DNA of 64,000 bases from Pseudomonas aestuarii (GTDB taxonomy: Bacteria > Pseudomonadota > Gammaproteobacteria > Pseudomonadales > Pseudomonadaceae). Below are positions 39,107 through 46,878 of the stretch, in pieces. The notes under the pieces are model-generated. The model did no database searches. It was given only the letters and a program-made list of their open reading frames with translations, and was not told the DNA's origin. Position 1 is the first letter of the stretch, and every line of letters begins with the position of its first letter. The position numbers and the translations under genes are program-made. The stretch spans positions 372,001-436,000 of the forward strand of contig NZ_JAQJZJ010000005.1 of NCBI RefSeq assembly GCF_027988105.1, read 5' to 3'.

Positions 39107-39409
39107 GTGCTACCGCCCATTCCGCACAGCCTGGCGCCGGTCACTGTCCAGCAGGACGTGATCAAGCCCAGGCCCGACATCGTGCCTGTGACGCCCGTGG
39201 CAGAAACCGCCAAGGAAAGTGCTGTGGGTCTGGATAAGCGGCATCCGCAGGAAGCCGAGGAGTTGCTGCGTGAAGAGCAGCGCCGGCGCCAGCGCCAGCG
39301 CCATGGTTACACCCCCGAGGAGCTGGCCGCCGGCGATGTGGCCGAGGCTGACGCGGCGCTCATCGACGAACTGCCGCGGCAGGGTCTGTGGGTGGATGTG
39401 GAAGTCTGA
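39107..39409 (+). CDS. Conserved hypothetical protein
   Basis: A 100-residue acidic/basic protein, Pro-rich at the start (LPPIPHSLAPVTVQ), with a Gln/Arg-rich segment near the centre (EELLREEQRRRQRQRHGYTP). AAAGGAGG at 39089-39096 lies ten bases before a GTG at 39107, which sets the start; the open frame from 39071 is longer but has no such signal. Pseudomonas genomes carry this gene between rapA and the alkB-like gene. No domain of known function. No signal peptide is seen. Confidence 0.75.
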   Translation: MLPPIPHSLAPVTVQQDVIKPRPDIVPVTPVAETAKESAVGLDKRHPQEAEELLREEQRRRQRQRHGYTPEELAAGDVAEADAALIDELPRQGLWVDVEV

Positions 39410-39445
39410 GGCGCGCACACTGGTGTGCACGATAACTGCCTTCTA

Positions 39446-40054
39446 ATGCCCGTGAACCTATTCAACGACAGTGCCCTGCAACTGGCTGACGCCGAGCTGG
39501 ATTTCAAGCCGCACTGGCTGGAGCCGGCGACGGCCGATCGCTGGCTGGCGCTGTTGCTCGCGCAAACGCCCTGGCAGCAGCCGCAGGTGCGGCTTTACGG
39601 TCGGCAGTACCCGGTGCCGCGTCTGGTCGCCTGGTACGGCGATGCCGAAGCCAGCTACCGGTATTCCGGTCTGATCCATCGGCCGCTGGCCTGGACGCCG
39701 CTGCTCGCCGAGATTCGCGCCCGGCTGGTGGCGACGCTGGGGCAGCCGCTCAACGGCGTATTGCTCAACTATTACCGCGACGGCCAGGACTCCATGGGCT
39801 GGCACAGCGACGACGAAGCCGAGCTGGGCGCCAATCCCCTGGTCGCCTCGCTCAACCTGGGCGCCACCCGGCGTTTCGATCTGCGGCGCAAAGGCCAGAG
39901 TCGTATCGAGCACTCCCTCGCGCTCAATCATGGTTCGTTGCTGGTCATGAGCGGTACAACCCAGCATTATTGGCAGCATCAAGTGGCGAAGACGCGCACC
40001 CTGTGTGCGCCGCGCCTGAATCTGACGTTTCGTTTAATCCGGTCGCCAGCATGA
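39446..40054 (+). CDS. AlkB-like 2-oxoglutarate/Fe(II) dioxygenase
   Basis: A 202-residue member of the AlkB family (ALKBH2/3-like, short bacterial type). Fe(II) ligands: H and D in GWHSDDE, and the distal H in QHYWQHQV; the 2-oxoglutarate-binding arginines are in APRLNLTFRLI. NYYRDGQDSMGWHSD is the typical core. These enzymes oxidatively remove alkyl groups from N1-methyladenine or N3-methylcytosine in DNA or RNA. It starts 36 bases after the previous gene and overlaps the next small gene by four bases, so one operon is likely. Confidence 0.88.
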   Translation: MPVNLFNDSALQLADAELDFKPHWLEPATADRWLALLLAQTPWQQPQVRLYGRQYPVPRLVAWYGDAEASYRYSGLIHRPLAWTPLLAEIRARLVATLGQPLNGVLLNYYRDGQDSMGWHSDDEAELGANPLVASLNLGATRRFDLRRKGQSRIEHSLALNHGSLLVMSGTTQHYWQHQVAKTRTLCAPRLNLTFRLIRSPA

Positions 40055-40212
40055 GCAACGATGACAAGCTGATTGATTTCAGCGCCGAGCGCGGCAAGCG
40101 CATCCACGACCTGCACGACAAGAAGCTCGACGAGATGCGCCAGGCGTTCGAGCAGGCGCTGCCCCTGCCCAAGGGCAAGAAGAACAGCAAGGGCAAGTCG
40201 AAAAAGCGCTAG
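40051..40212 (+). CDS. Small conserved lysine-rich protein
   Basis: A 53-residue protein starting MSNDDKLIDFSAERGKRIHD, helical in the middle, with a Lys-rich tail (KGKKNSKGKSKKR). The ATG overlaps the AlkB-like stop codon (ATGA), so translation is coupled. The basic tail suggests nucleic-acid contact, possibly linked to AlkB-like repair, but this is inference. Similar small ORFs follow the alkB-like gene in other Pseudomonas. Confidence 0.75.
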   Translation: MSNDDKLIDFSAERGKRIHDLHDKKLDEMRQAFEQALPLPKGKKNSKGKSKKR

Positions 40213-40250
40213 CCGGGTCTGGCTCAGCGGTTGTGAACCTGTCGCGCACC

Positions 40251-40302
40251 GTCGCGAGGGCGCAGCGACAACCCGCCAGCTTTTGTGCTGCGCCGATCAA
40301 CC
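40251..40302 (-). repeat. Dispersed intergenic repeat, copy C
   Basis: On the minus strand GGTTGATCGGCGCAGCACAA followed by CTGGCGGGTTGTCGCTGCGC matches copy B at 57673-57713 with few changes, and shares its core with copies A and D. Confidence 0.7.
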
Positions 40303-40430
40303 TTGGCTCACTGCCGCCGGGAGGCGCTCGCAGCAGGCGAGCGTCGTTTCACAAGCGCTTCGCGCAATCCATAAAGGCGATCTCGCCTTGCGCCGCGCCG
40401 CTTCTTTCGCTCCGTTCGGGAGCCGATTCG

Positions 40431-40444
40431 TTGACCTGGATCAG
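40431..40444 (+). promoter_or_regulatory. Upstream ANR/FNR-like box of ccoM
   Basis: TTGACCTGGATCAG matches TTGAT-N4-ATCAA at eight of ten conserved positions. Its centre is 50 bases upstream of the second, better box, an integral number of helical turns within error. Confidence 0.6.
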
Positions 40445-40480
40445 TGTCTGCTGCCCTGCGTAGCCGACCTTTGCGCCTCC

Positions 40481-40494
40481 TTGACTTGGATCAA
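40481..40494 (+). promoter_or_regulatory. ANR/FNR box at the ccoM promoter
   Basis: TTGACTTGGATCAA matches the ANR/FNR consensus at nine of ten positions. GATAAC at 40514-40519 is a fitting -10, placing the box near -41.5 of the inferred start, the class II activator position. It would switch on ccoM in low oxygen. Confidence 0.8.
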
Positions 40495-40566
40495 TGAACA
40501 GCCGCGCAGTCCTGATAACTTGCAGCCATCCCCAACGGCCCAAGAGGGCTACCGCAGGAGGCAGCC

Positions 40567-40683
40567 ATGTTTATCGATGTCGTAGTTCTCGCCGGAATCG
40601 GCACCGTCGGTCTGATGGTCGCTTTCTTTGCCGGAGTTGGTTATTTCATCTGGAAGGACTCACACAAGCGCAAGACGCCGTAA
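40567..40683 (+). CDS. ccoM: Small subunit CcoM of cbb3-type cytochrome oxidase
   Basis: A 38-residue single-helix membrane protein (MFIDVVVLAGIGTVGLMVAF, then FAGVGYFIWKDSHKRKTP). It resembles CcoM, the extra helix found in P. stutzeri cbb3 oxidase, which helps assembly or stability of the complex. AGGAGG lies five bases before the ATG. Like the known gene it stands apart from ccoNOQP, and the ANR boxes upstream fit control with the low-oxygen oxidase. A UUCG-loop terminator follows. The identification is from memory of the sequence and from the regulation. Confidence 0.82.
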   Translation: MFIDVVVLAGIGTVGLMVAFFAGVGYFIWKDSHKRKTP

Positions 40684-40716
40684 GTTCTCCAGCTCCACGA
40701 GCACGCAAGGCAATTC

Positions 40717-40742
40717 GGGCGACTTCGGTCGTCCTTTTTTTT
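40717..40742 (+). terminator. Rho-independent terminator of ccoM
   Basis: GGGCGAC / GTCGTCC stem (one G-T pair) closed by a TTCG tetraloop and followed by eight Ts, 33 bases after the ccoM stop. Confidence 0.92.
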
Positions 40743-40788
40743 GCGCGCGATTTATTCCTGGCTTGATCCGGGGCAGCACGCTCACTGT

Positions 40789-41883
40789 TCAATCCAGGTG
40801 CTTGCTCACCCGGGTGACTGCCACGCTCAGCATCAGCACGGTGAATACCAGCAGGGCCAGTATCTCCTGCCAGAGATCGATCAGCCCGGCGCTGCGCAGC
40901 ATGATCCCGCGCGCCAGGCGCAGGAAGTGGGTGAGCGGCAGCAGTTCGGCAATCCACTGGGCGGCCTTGGGCATGCCGGCGAAGGGGAACATGAAGCCCG
41001 ACAGCAGAATCTGCGGCAGGAAGGTGAAGAAGGCAATCTGCATGGCCTGGAACTGGGTCCGGGCCAGGGTCGAGATGAACACTCCGAGGGCCAGGCTGGC
41101 GACGATAAATAGCAGGGAGGCGCCATAGAGTTCCAACAACGAACCGCGGATCGGCACCTCGAACAGCAGGCGGCCGGTGAGCAGGATCACCGTCACCTGG
41201 ATCAGGCCGATACCGACGAAGGGCAGTACCTTGCCGAGGGTCAGCTCCCAGGGCGACAGTGGCGTGGTAATCAGCATTTCCATATTGCCGCGCTCGTGTT
41301 CGCGAACCAGGGCGATGGCGGTGAACAGCACCATGGTCATGGTCAGGATCACCCCAATCAGCCCCGGCACCGTGTTGAGCGCCGCGAGACGCTCGGGATT
41401 GTAGAAGTTGACCAGCTCGACCCCTTGGCGACTTGCCCAGCCCGGCAGCGGGTAGCTCGCCAGCTGGCGCGCCGAGGCCTGCACGCTTTGGTCCGATCCA
41501 TCCACTATCAGCTGTAACGGCAGGCGATCGTGCGGCAGGCGTCCCTGGCGTTCCAGGCGTGCCTCGAAATCCCTGGGGATGACCAGGGCGGCGCTGATCT
41601 TGCCCTGGCGCAGCAGGCTATCCATCTGCTGTGGATTGCTCAGCTGGTAGCGCAGATTGAGGGTCTGGCTGGAGCCGATTTCCGCCACCACCTCGCGCGA
41701 GCGCGCGGTATTGGCCTGGTCGAGTACGGCGGCGTCGATGCCGCGCACATCCATGTTGATGGCATAGCCGAACAGCACCAGCTGCAGCAGTGGAATGCCG
41801 ACGATCATGGCGAAGGTCAGGCGGTCACGGCGCAACTGCCGCAGCTCTTTGACGATGACCGCCGTCAGGCGTCGCAGGTTCAT
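40789..41883 (-). CDS. ABC-2 type exporter permease (YbhS/YbhR-like)
   Basis: A 364-residue membrane protein: one N-terminal helix (LTFAMIVGIPLLQLVLFGYA), a large periplasmic domain (about 45-175), and five C-terminal helices with the ABC-2 motif (NMEMLITTPLSPWELTLGKV, LPQILLSGFMFPFAGMP). It is coupled to the ATPase by a four-base overlap. E. coli has two permeases (YbhS, YbhR) at this place, whereas only one is present here. The substrate may be drugs or other amphiphiles. Confidence 0.87.
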   Translation of the reverse strand: MNLRRLTAVIVKELRQLRRDRLTFAMIVGIPLLQLVLFGYAINMDVRGIDAAVLDQANTARSREVVAEIGSSQTLNLRYQLSNPQQMDSLLRQGKISAALVIPRDFEARLERQGRLPHDRLPLQLIVDGSDQSVQASARQLASYPLPGWASRQGVELVNFYNPERLAALNTVPGLIGVILTMTMVLFTAIALVREHERGNMEMLITTPLSPWELTLGKVLPFVGIGLIQVTVILLTGRLLFEVPIRGSLLELYGASLLFIVASLALGVFISTLARTQFQAMQIAFFTFLPQILLSGFMFPFAGMPKAAQWIAELLPLTHFLRLARGIMLRSAGLIDLWQEILALLVFTVLMLSVAVTRVSKHLD

Positions 41884-42818
41884 CGCTGGGCCTGCAAGGG
41901 TTGACGGGTGACGCTGACGAAGACGTCTTCCAGATTGGCTTGCGTGCTGCTTAGGGTTGCATCGATGTGGGCGTCGCGCAGGCGCTGCTCGATATGCTCG
42001 CGAGCGTCTTCGCGGGCCACCAGGACCCGCAGGGCGACGCCAATCTGCGCCATTGCCAGCACCTCGCTGCAGCCTTGCAGGGCCTGCTGGGCCTGGCGCG
42101 GCTGGGCACACTCGACCAGTAATGGGTGCCCGGGCAGGGCGTCGAGCAGCTCACGCGGACTGCCGTCGGCGACCAGGCGGCCGTCATCGAGGATGCCCAG
42201 GCGGGTGCAGCGTTCGGCTTCATCCATGTAGTGGGTGGAGACCAGCAGGGTGGTGCCGGCGTCGGCCAGCTCGAACAGCGATGCCCAGAATTCCCGGCGC
42301 GATTGCGGGTCGACCGCGCTGGTGGGTTCATCGAGCAGCAACAGGTCGGGCTTGTGCAGGACCGCGCCGGCCAGTGCCAGGCGCTGCCGCTGTCCGCCGC
42401 TGAGGGTGCCGGCCATCTGCTGACGCTGGTCGCCCAGCCAGTAGCGCTCCAGCAGCTCGGCGATACGCTGGCGCGCGGTGGCCTTGTCCAGCCCCTGCAC
42501 GGTGGCGAGGAAATCCAGGTTCTCGAGCACGCTGAGGTCTTCGTAGAGGGAGAACTTCTGGGTCATGTAGCCGATGCGCCGCTTGAGCGCCTCGGCGTCC
42601 CGGGGGATCTGGTAGCCGAGTACCTCGATTTCCCCGGCACTGGGCAGCAGCAGGCCGCAGAGCAGGCGGATGGTGGTCGACTTGCCGGAACCATTGGGGC
42701 CGAGGAAGCCGAACACCTCGGCGCGGCGCACGCACAGGTTGAGGTCGTCGACGGCGGTGAGCTGGCCGAAACGCTTGGTCAGGCCGCTGGCCTGAATCAC
42801 CACGTCACTGTTGGGCAT
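41880..42818 (-). CDS. ABC exporter ATP-binding protein (YbhF-like, single ATPase)
   Basis: A 312-residue ATPase with Walker A GPNGSGKST, signature LSGGQRQRLALAGAVLH and Walker B LLLLDEPTSAVDP, plus a C-terminal domain of about 90 residues typical of drug-exporter ATPases. YbhF in E. coli is a tandem ATPase of about 578 residues; this one has a single ATPase domain. It overlaps hlyD by 14 bases and the permease by four. Confidence 0.88.
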   Translation of the reverse strand: MPNSDVVIQASGLTKRFGQLTAVDDLNLCVRRAEVFGFLGPNGSGKSTTIRLLCGLLLPSAGEIEVLGYQIPRDAEALKRRIGYMTQKFSLYEDLSVLENLDFLATVQGLDKATARQRIAELLERYWLGDQRQQMAGTLSGGQRQRLALAGAVLHKPDLLLLDEPTSAVDPQSRREFWASLFELADAGTTLLVSTHYMDEAERCTRLGILDDGRLVADGSPRELLDALPGHPLLVECAQPRQAQQALQGCSEVLAMAQIGVALRVLVAREDAREHIEQRLRDAHIDATLSSTQANLEDVFVSVTRQPLQAQR

Positions 42819-43770
42819 TGGCGTCGCGCTCGGCGCTTAGCGGGAGCCCGGCTGGCAGCTGGCGGGCGGTGTCGCCCTGCAGGCGCAGCTCGGCGCGATA
42901 CATCAGGCGGCTGGCATCGTCACCGCTGAGGGCGAAGTAGGGGGTGAAGCTGGCTTCGCTGCGGATGCTGCTGAGGGTGGCGACGAAGGGCTGTGCGATG
43001 CCCTGGACTGTCACGCGCAGGCTGTCGCCTAGGGCGAAGTGGGGGCGCTGGCTGGCCGGGATGTAGATCCGTGCGTAAGGCGCATCGCCGACCAGCAGGC
43101 TGGCCAGTTCGGCGCCGATCGGCGGTTGGTCACCGGGCTTGAAGGGCAGGGCGTCGACCCGTCCCGCGCGCGGTGCCCGTACGCTCAGGTGCTCGCGGTC
43201 GACCAGCAGGCGGGCCAGGTTGGCGCGCACGGCCTGCAGGTTGGCGGCGGCCTGTTGCAGTTGTTCCGGGCGGGTGCCGTGGGTCAGCTCGCGCAGCTGG
43301 GCGTCGGCATTGCGGGTGGCGGCCCTGGCTTGGTCGCGGCTGGCGCGGGCGCGATCCAGTTCGGCAATGGCCAGCTGGCGATGCTGGTAGAGGGTGTCGA
43401 AACGCTGGAAATTGCGCTCGGCGTCGATTTGTTCGGCGCGGTTGCGGGCCAGGATGGCCTGGGCGGCCTCGATGGTTTCCAGGCGCGCGCCGTTGCTCAG
43501 CTCGCTCAGGCGCGCGTCGGCCTGCGCGACTTCGGCCTGGGCCTGGGCGATGCGTGCGTCCTGGCGGCGCGGATCGAGCTCCAGCAGCAGTTGCCCGGCC
43601 TCGACCCGGTCGCCCTCGGCGACCTGCCAGCTGAGGATGGTTTCCGAGGTTTCCGCCGGCAGGCCGATACGATCCCACTCCAGGGTGCCGAGCAGGGCTT
43701 GCTCACCTGCAGGTTCGCAGCCGCCGAGCAGCGCGAGCAGGATCAGGCTGGGTAGCAGATGTTTACTCAT
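42805..43770 (-). CDS. HlyD-family membrane fusion lipoprotein (YbhG-like)
   Basis: A 321-residue protein with a lipoprotein signal (LILLALLGGCEPAG, Cys near residue 18), then the split biotinyl-lipoyl domain (LPAETSETILSWQVAEGDRV), a long coiled coil rich in Gln, Ala and Arg (about 60-190), and a beta-barrel (YARIYIPASQRPHFALGDSL). It links the ABC exporter to the outer envelope. The ATG at 43770 begins one base after the TetR stop, so regulator and exporter form one operon. Confidence 0.88.
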   Translation of the reverse strand: MSKHLLPSLILLALLGGCEPAGEQALLGTLEWDRIGLPAETSETILSWQVAEGDRVEAGQLLLELDPRRQDARIAQAQAEVAQADARLSELSNGARLETIEAAQAILARNRAEQIDAERNFQRFDTLYQHRQLAIAELDRARASRDQARAATRNADAQLRELTHGTRPEQLQQAAANLQAVRANLARLLVDREHLSVRAPRAGRVDALPFKPGDQPPIGAELASLLVGDAPYARIYIPASQRPHFALGDSLRVTVQGIAQPFVATLSSIRSEASFTPYFALSGDDASRLMYRAELRLQGDTARQLPAGLPLSAERDANAQQ

Positions 43771-43771
43771 A

Positions 43772-44422
43772 TCAGGGCTCCATTCCACGTTCGAGCAGGG
43801 CGAGGGTGTGGCGGGCGAGCGCCGCGTCGTCCAGCTCGGGGGCCGCAAACAGGCCGCGCCAGATTGGCGCGGCGGCATAGGGGAACAGGGTCAGGCCGAT
43901 CAGCGAGACCACCAGCAGGCGCGGATCGAGGTCGGGGTTCAGCGCCCCGCGTCGCTGGGCGCTGGCGAAACGCTCGGCCAGCATGTGCGCCACCACCGGG
44001 CCCACGCGGCCCATCAGCAATTCGCGCAGGCCGCCGCCTTCGCACAGCACTTCGCGCACCCACAGCGGCGGTAGCCAGGGATGGTCCTGAACGATTCGGC
44101 GCATGCCCTGGATAAAGCCGCTGACCAGCGTGATGGGCTCATCGTCGAGCTGGCGCAGCTCCTGGCCAAGTCCGAGCAGCAGCGGCAACAGACGCTCTTC
44201 GACCGCCGCCGCGAGCAGTTTGGTCTTGTTGCCGAAATAATAGTTGACCAATGCGGGTGTGACCCCGGCCTGCTGGGCGATGCTGCGCAGGCTGGAGGCC
44301 TTGATGCCGTCGTGGGCGAAGGCTTGCACGGCAATGTCGAGCAGGCGTTCGCGCTGCGCGGGCGAATCACCCGCCGGTCGGCCGGGTGCACGGGGGCTGG
44401 TCACTGTGCTGGGGGTTCTCAT
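43772..44422 (-). CDS. TetR-family regulator (CecR-like)
   Basis: A 216-residue TetR protein. The N-terminal HTH is clear (RERLLDIAVQAFAHDGIKAS, SLRSIAQQAGVTPALVNYYF), then a C-terminal domain of the CecR (YbiH) type. In E. coli CecR controls ybhGFSR; here the regulator is the first gene of the corresponding exporter operon, so autoregulation is likely. An AT-rich promoter region (44423-44465) lies just upstream. Confidence 0.85.
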   Translation of the reverse strand: MRTPSTVTSPRAPGRPAGDSPAQRERLLDIAVQAFAHDGIKASSLRSIAQQAGVTPALVNYYFGNKTKLLAAAVEERLLPLLLGLGQELRQLDDEPITLVSGFIQGMRRIVQDHPWLPPLWVREVLCEGGGLRELLMGRVGPVVAHMLAERFASAQRRGALNPDLDPRLLVVSLIGLTLFPYAAAPIWRGLFAAPELDDAALARHTLALLERGMEP

Positions 44423-44534
44423 GAATTAAAATTAAATACAAATATAAATAAACGCAAACCATAATTCAGCGCTGCGTGTAGAGCGGGCGTGCGCAAGGCG
44501 GCGACCGGCACAGCCGGGCGCTGCCGGGGCGGAC

Positions 44535-45041
44535 TCAGCGGGTGCCGAGGAAGTCGCGCTTGCCGATTGCCACGCCATTGTGGCGCAGGATGGCGTAGGC
44601 GGTGGTGTAGTGGAAATAGAAGTTGGGCATCACGTGGTCGAGCAGGAAGACCTGGCCCTGGAAGTGGGTGTCCTTGCCGCGGCGCGAGAGGGTCACGGTG
44701 CGCTCCTCGCTGCCGTCGATCTGCGCGGCGCTGACGCCTTGCAGAAAGGCCTGGACCTTGGCGATGCGTGCTTGCAATTCGGCGAAGCTGGTTTCGTCAT
44801 CGGCCTGGCTGGGCGCATCGATGCCGGCCAGCAGCGCAGTGCCGGCCGAGGCGCCGTCGCAGGCGATCTGTACCTGGCGACTCAGCGGGAACATGTCGGG
44901 AGCCAGGCGGGCATTGAGCAATACGCTGGGGTCGATCTTTCTGCTTTCCGCGTCGGCAGCGGCGAGGCCAAGGATGGTCGAGAGGTTGCCGAGTTGGCGG
45001 ATAAACACCGGAATGGATGCTTGGTACATGGACAGGGACAT
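44535..45041 (-). CDS. DUF1993 family protein
   Basis: A 168-residue DinB-like helical protein: MSLSMYQASIPVFIRQLGNL, DMFPLSRQVQIACDGASAG, and HFQGQVFLLDHVMPNFYFHY with His residues that could bind metal, and HNGVAIGKRDFLG at the end. The family is widespread in proteobacteria, function unknown. GGAG precedes the start. It lies alone between the TetR operon and phaJ1. Confidence 0.87.
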   Translation of the reverse strand: MSLSMYQASIPVFIRQLGNLSTILGLAAADAESRKIDPSVLLNARLAPDMFPLSRQVQIACDGASAGTALLAGIDAPSQADDETSFAELQARIAKVQAFLQGVSAAQIDGSEERTVTLSRRGKDTHFQGQVFLLDHVMPNFYFHYTTAYAILRHNGVAIGKRDFLGTR

Positions 45042-45220
45042 GGAGTTCTCCAGTGAAACAAGGGGGGCGGCTCGAGCAGGGAATACTCCTGCACGCAGCC
45101 AGGGTAGGGGACTTGCGGTGATCGGCGGTAGGCGGTGGACCGGGCGGCGATCCGCTTCAGCCCACCGGCAACGAATCCGACATGAGCCGCAAGCAATCGA
45201 TGCCGAACAAGAACTTGGCC

Positions 45221-45691
45221 TTAGCCGATGGAGATCGGCGGCAGTTCGGCCAGTTCGACGGTCTGCGCCTTGCGTGGGGCGAGGATTTCCGCCTCGCCAT
45301 CGACTACCAGTTCGTCGTTCTGGTTGAACACCCGGGTGGCGATGCGTACGCGGAATTTCGGCAGTTTTTCCAGGATCTCCAGGCGCACGGTGAGGGTATC
45401 GCCGAGCTTCACTGGCGCGGTGAAGCGCATTTGCTGGCCGAGGTAGATGGTGCCGGGGCCAGGCAGTTCGCAGGCCACGGCCGCGCTGATCAGGGCGCCG
45501 CTGAACATGCCGTGGGCAATGCGCTGCTTGAACATGGTGGTAGCGGCGTATTCGGCATCCAGGTGCACCGGGTTGCGGTCGCCGGACACGGCGGCGAACA
45601 ACTGGATGTCGCGCTCTTCGACGGTCTTGCTGTAGCTGGCGGTCTGGCCTACTTCGAGAGCGTCGTAAGGCGTGTTGCTGCTTTGACTCAT
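45221..45691 (-). CDS. phaJ1: (R)-specific enoyl-CoA hydratase PhaJ1
   Basis: A 156-residue single-hotdog MaoC protein. Catalytic Asp and His are in SGDRNPVHLDAEYA, with the hydratase 2 motif continuing to RIAHGMFSGALIS. It matches P. aeruginosa PhaJ1 along its length and ends LAELPPISIG. It hydrates trans-2-enoyl-CoA to (R)-3-hydroxyacyl-CoA, joining beta-oxidation to polyhydroxyalkanoate synthesis. Its start overlaps the lipase stop by four bases. Confidence 0.92.
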   Translation of the reverse strand: MSQSSNTPYDALEVGQTASYSKTVEERDIQLFAAVSGDRNPVHLDAEYAATTMFKQRIAHGMFSGALISAAVACELPGPGTIYLGQQMRFTAPVKLGDTLTVRLEILEKLPKFRVRIATRVFNQNDELVVDGEAEILAPRKAQTVELAELPPISIG

Positions 45692-46650
45692 GGGTGTGTC
45701 TCCTGGGGCTGCGGGTGAAGCTGGCGCGGATGGCTCAGGGCCTGTTCCAGCCAGTCGATCAAGTCGGCGGTGACTGCGTCGCGGTTGCTGTCGTTGAGCA
45801 GCTCGTGACGAGCCTGCGGGTAAAGTTTCAATTGCACCTGGGTATGGCCGGCCTTGCGCAGGGCATTGGTCAGATCGGTTAAACGCTTGCCGTCGCTGAC
45901 CGGGTCGCAGGCGCCGCCGACTACCAGCAACGGCAGTTTGCAGTCGATCTGCGCCAGGTTGCGCGGCGGGGTGATCTGCAGCAGGCCGCCGAGCAGGTCG
46001 AGCCACAGCTGATTGCTGCAGCGAAAGCCACAGAGCGGGTCGTTGAGGTAGGCATCCACCTCGTCAGGGTCGCGGCTCAGCCAGTCGAAACGGGTACGAT
46101 TGGGCTTGAAGGCTTTGTTGAATGAGCCGAAGGAAATCAATTCGAGCAGTGCGCTTTGTCCCGCCGGTCCCTGGCGCCAGCGCTCGAAGCGGGCAATCAG
46201 CCTGGCCGCGCGGTACAGCGCCAACGGTTGGTAGTTGGAACCGGACAGAATGGCCCCTTGTAGGCTGCAGCTGTGCTGCATCAGGTAGGCCTGGCCGATA
46301 TAGCTGCCCATGCTGTGACCAAGCAGGAAGATCGGTGCCTGCGGGTGCTGCTGGCGAATATGGTGATTGAGGCAGGCCAGGTCGCCCACCACCAGGTTCC
46401 AGCCGTTGGCATCGGCATAGTGGCCGAGGCGGCCGTGTTCGGCCGTCCTGCCGTGGCCGCGCTGGTCGTGGGCAAAGAGTTCGAAGCCCGCCGCGACCAG
46501 GGCGGCGCCCAGGCGGGCGTAGCGTCCGCTGTGTTCGGCCATGCCATGGGCCACCATCACCACCGCTTTCGGCGGCTGTTCGGCGAACCAGTGGTTCACA
46601 TAGAGCGGTGTGGCATCGCTGCTATTGAGCCAGTAAGCATTGTGCTGCAT
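45688..46650 (-). CDS. Alpha/beta hydrolase (monoacylglycerol lipase/lysophospholipase type)
   Basis: A 320-residue hydrolase of the Hydrolase_4 group. The nucleophile elbow is GHSMGS near residue 111, the oxyanion region MVAHGMAEHSGRYARLG near 33, and the late acid and His in VGGACDPVS and PQARHELLNDSNRD. No signal peptide is seen. It is co-transcribed with phaJ1, and next to fadD2/fadD1, so a supply of fatty acids from acylglycerols or lysophospholipids is likely. In P. aeruginosa the same place is PA3301. Confidence 0.87.
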   Translation of the reverse strand: MQHNAYWLNSSDATPLYVNHWFAEQPPKAVVMVAHGMAEHSGRYARLGAALVAAGFELFAHDQRGHGRTAEHGRLGHYADANGWNLVVGDLACLNHHIRQQHPQAPIFLLGHSMGSYIGQAYLMQHSCSLQGAILSGSNYQPLALYRAARLIARFERWRQGPAGQSALLELISFGSFNKAFKPNRTRFDWLSRDPDEVDAYLNDPLCGFRCSNQLWLDLLGGLLQITPPRNLAQIDCKLPLLVVGGACDPVSDGKRLTDLTNALRKAGHTQVQLKLYPQARHELLNDSNRDAVTADLIDWLEQALSHPRQLHPQPQETHP

Positions 46651-46878
46651 GGCGAATCCTTCGACCTGCGAGAGTCCGGCATTGTAGAGCTTGCAGGCAG
46701 GCTTTTCCCAGCCGAATAGAGTGATCGAAGATTCACGTTGTCAATGACGCCCTGCAAGTATTTGCGCTGCAGGTCGGAGCTGCTAACGTCGGCTGCAGTT
46801 CCTTGCCGGCCGTCGTCGCAATTTTTGCCACGGCGGATTCAGCGGGGCAGACACTTTCAGGGTTAGAGGACAAAAATA

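Larger units (their letters stand above)
40213..40566. other. Intergenic region upstream of ccoM
   Basis: About 350 bases containing a dispersed repeat copy (minus orientation, 40251-40302) and the ANR-type control region of ccoM. Other frames here are not protein-like. Confidence 0.55.
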
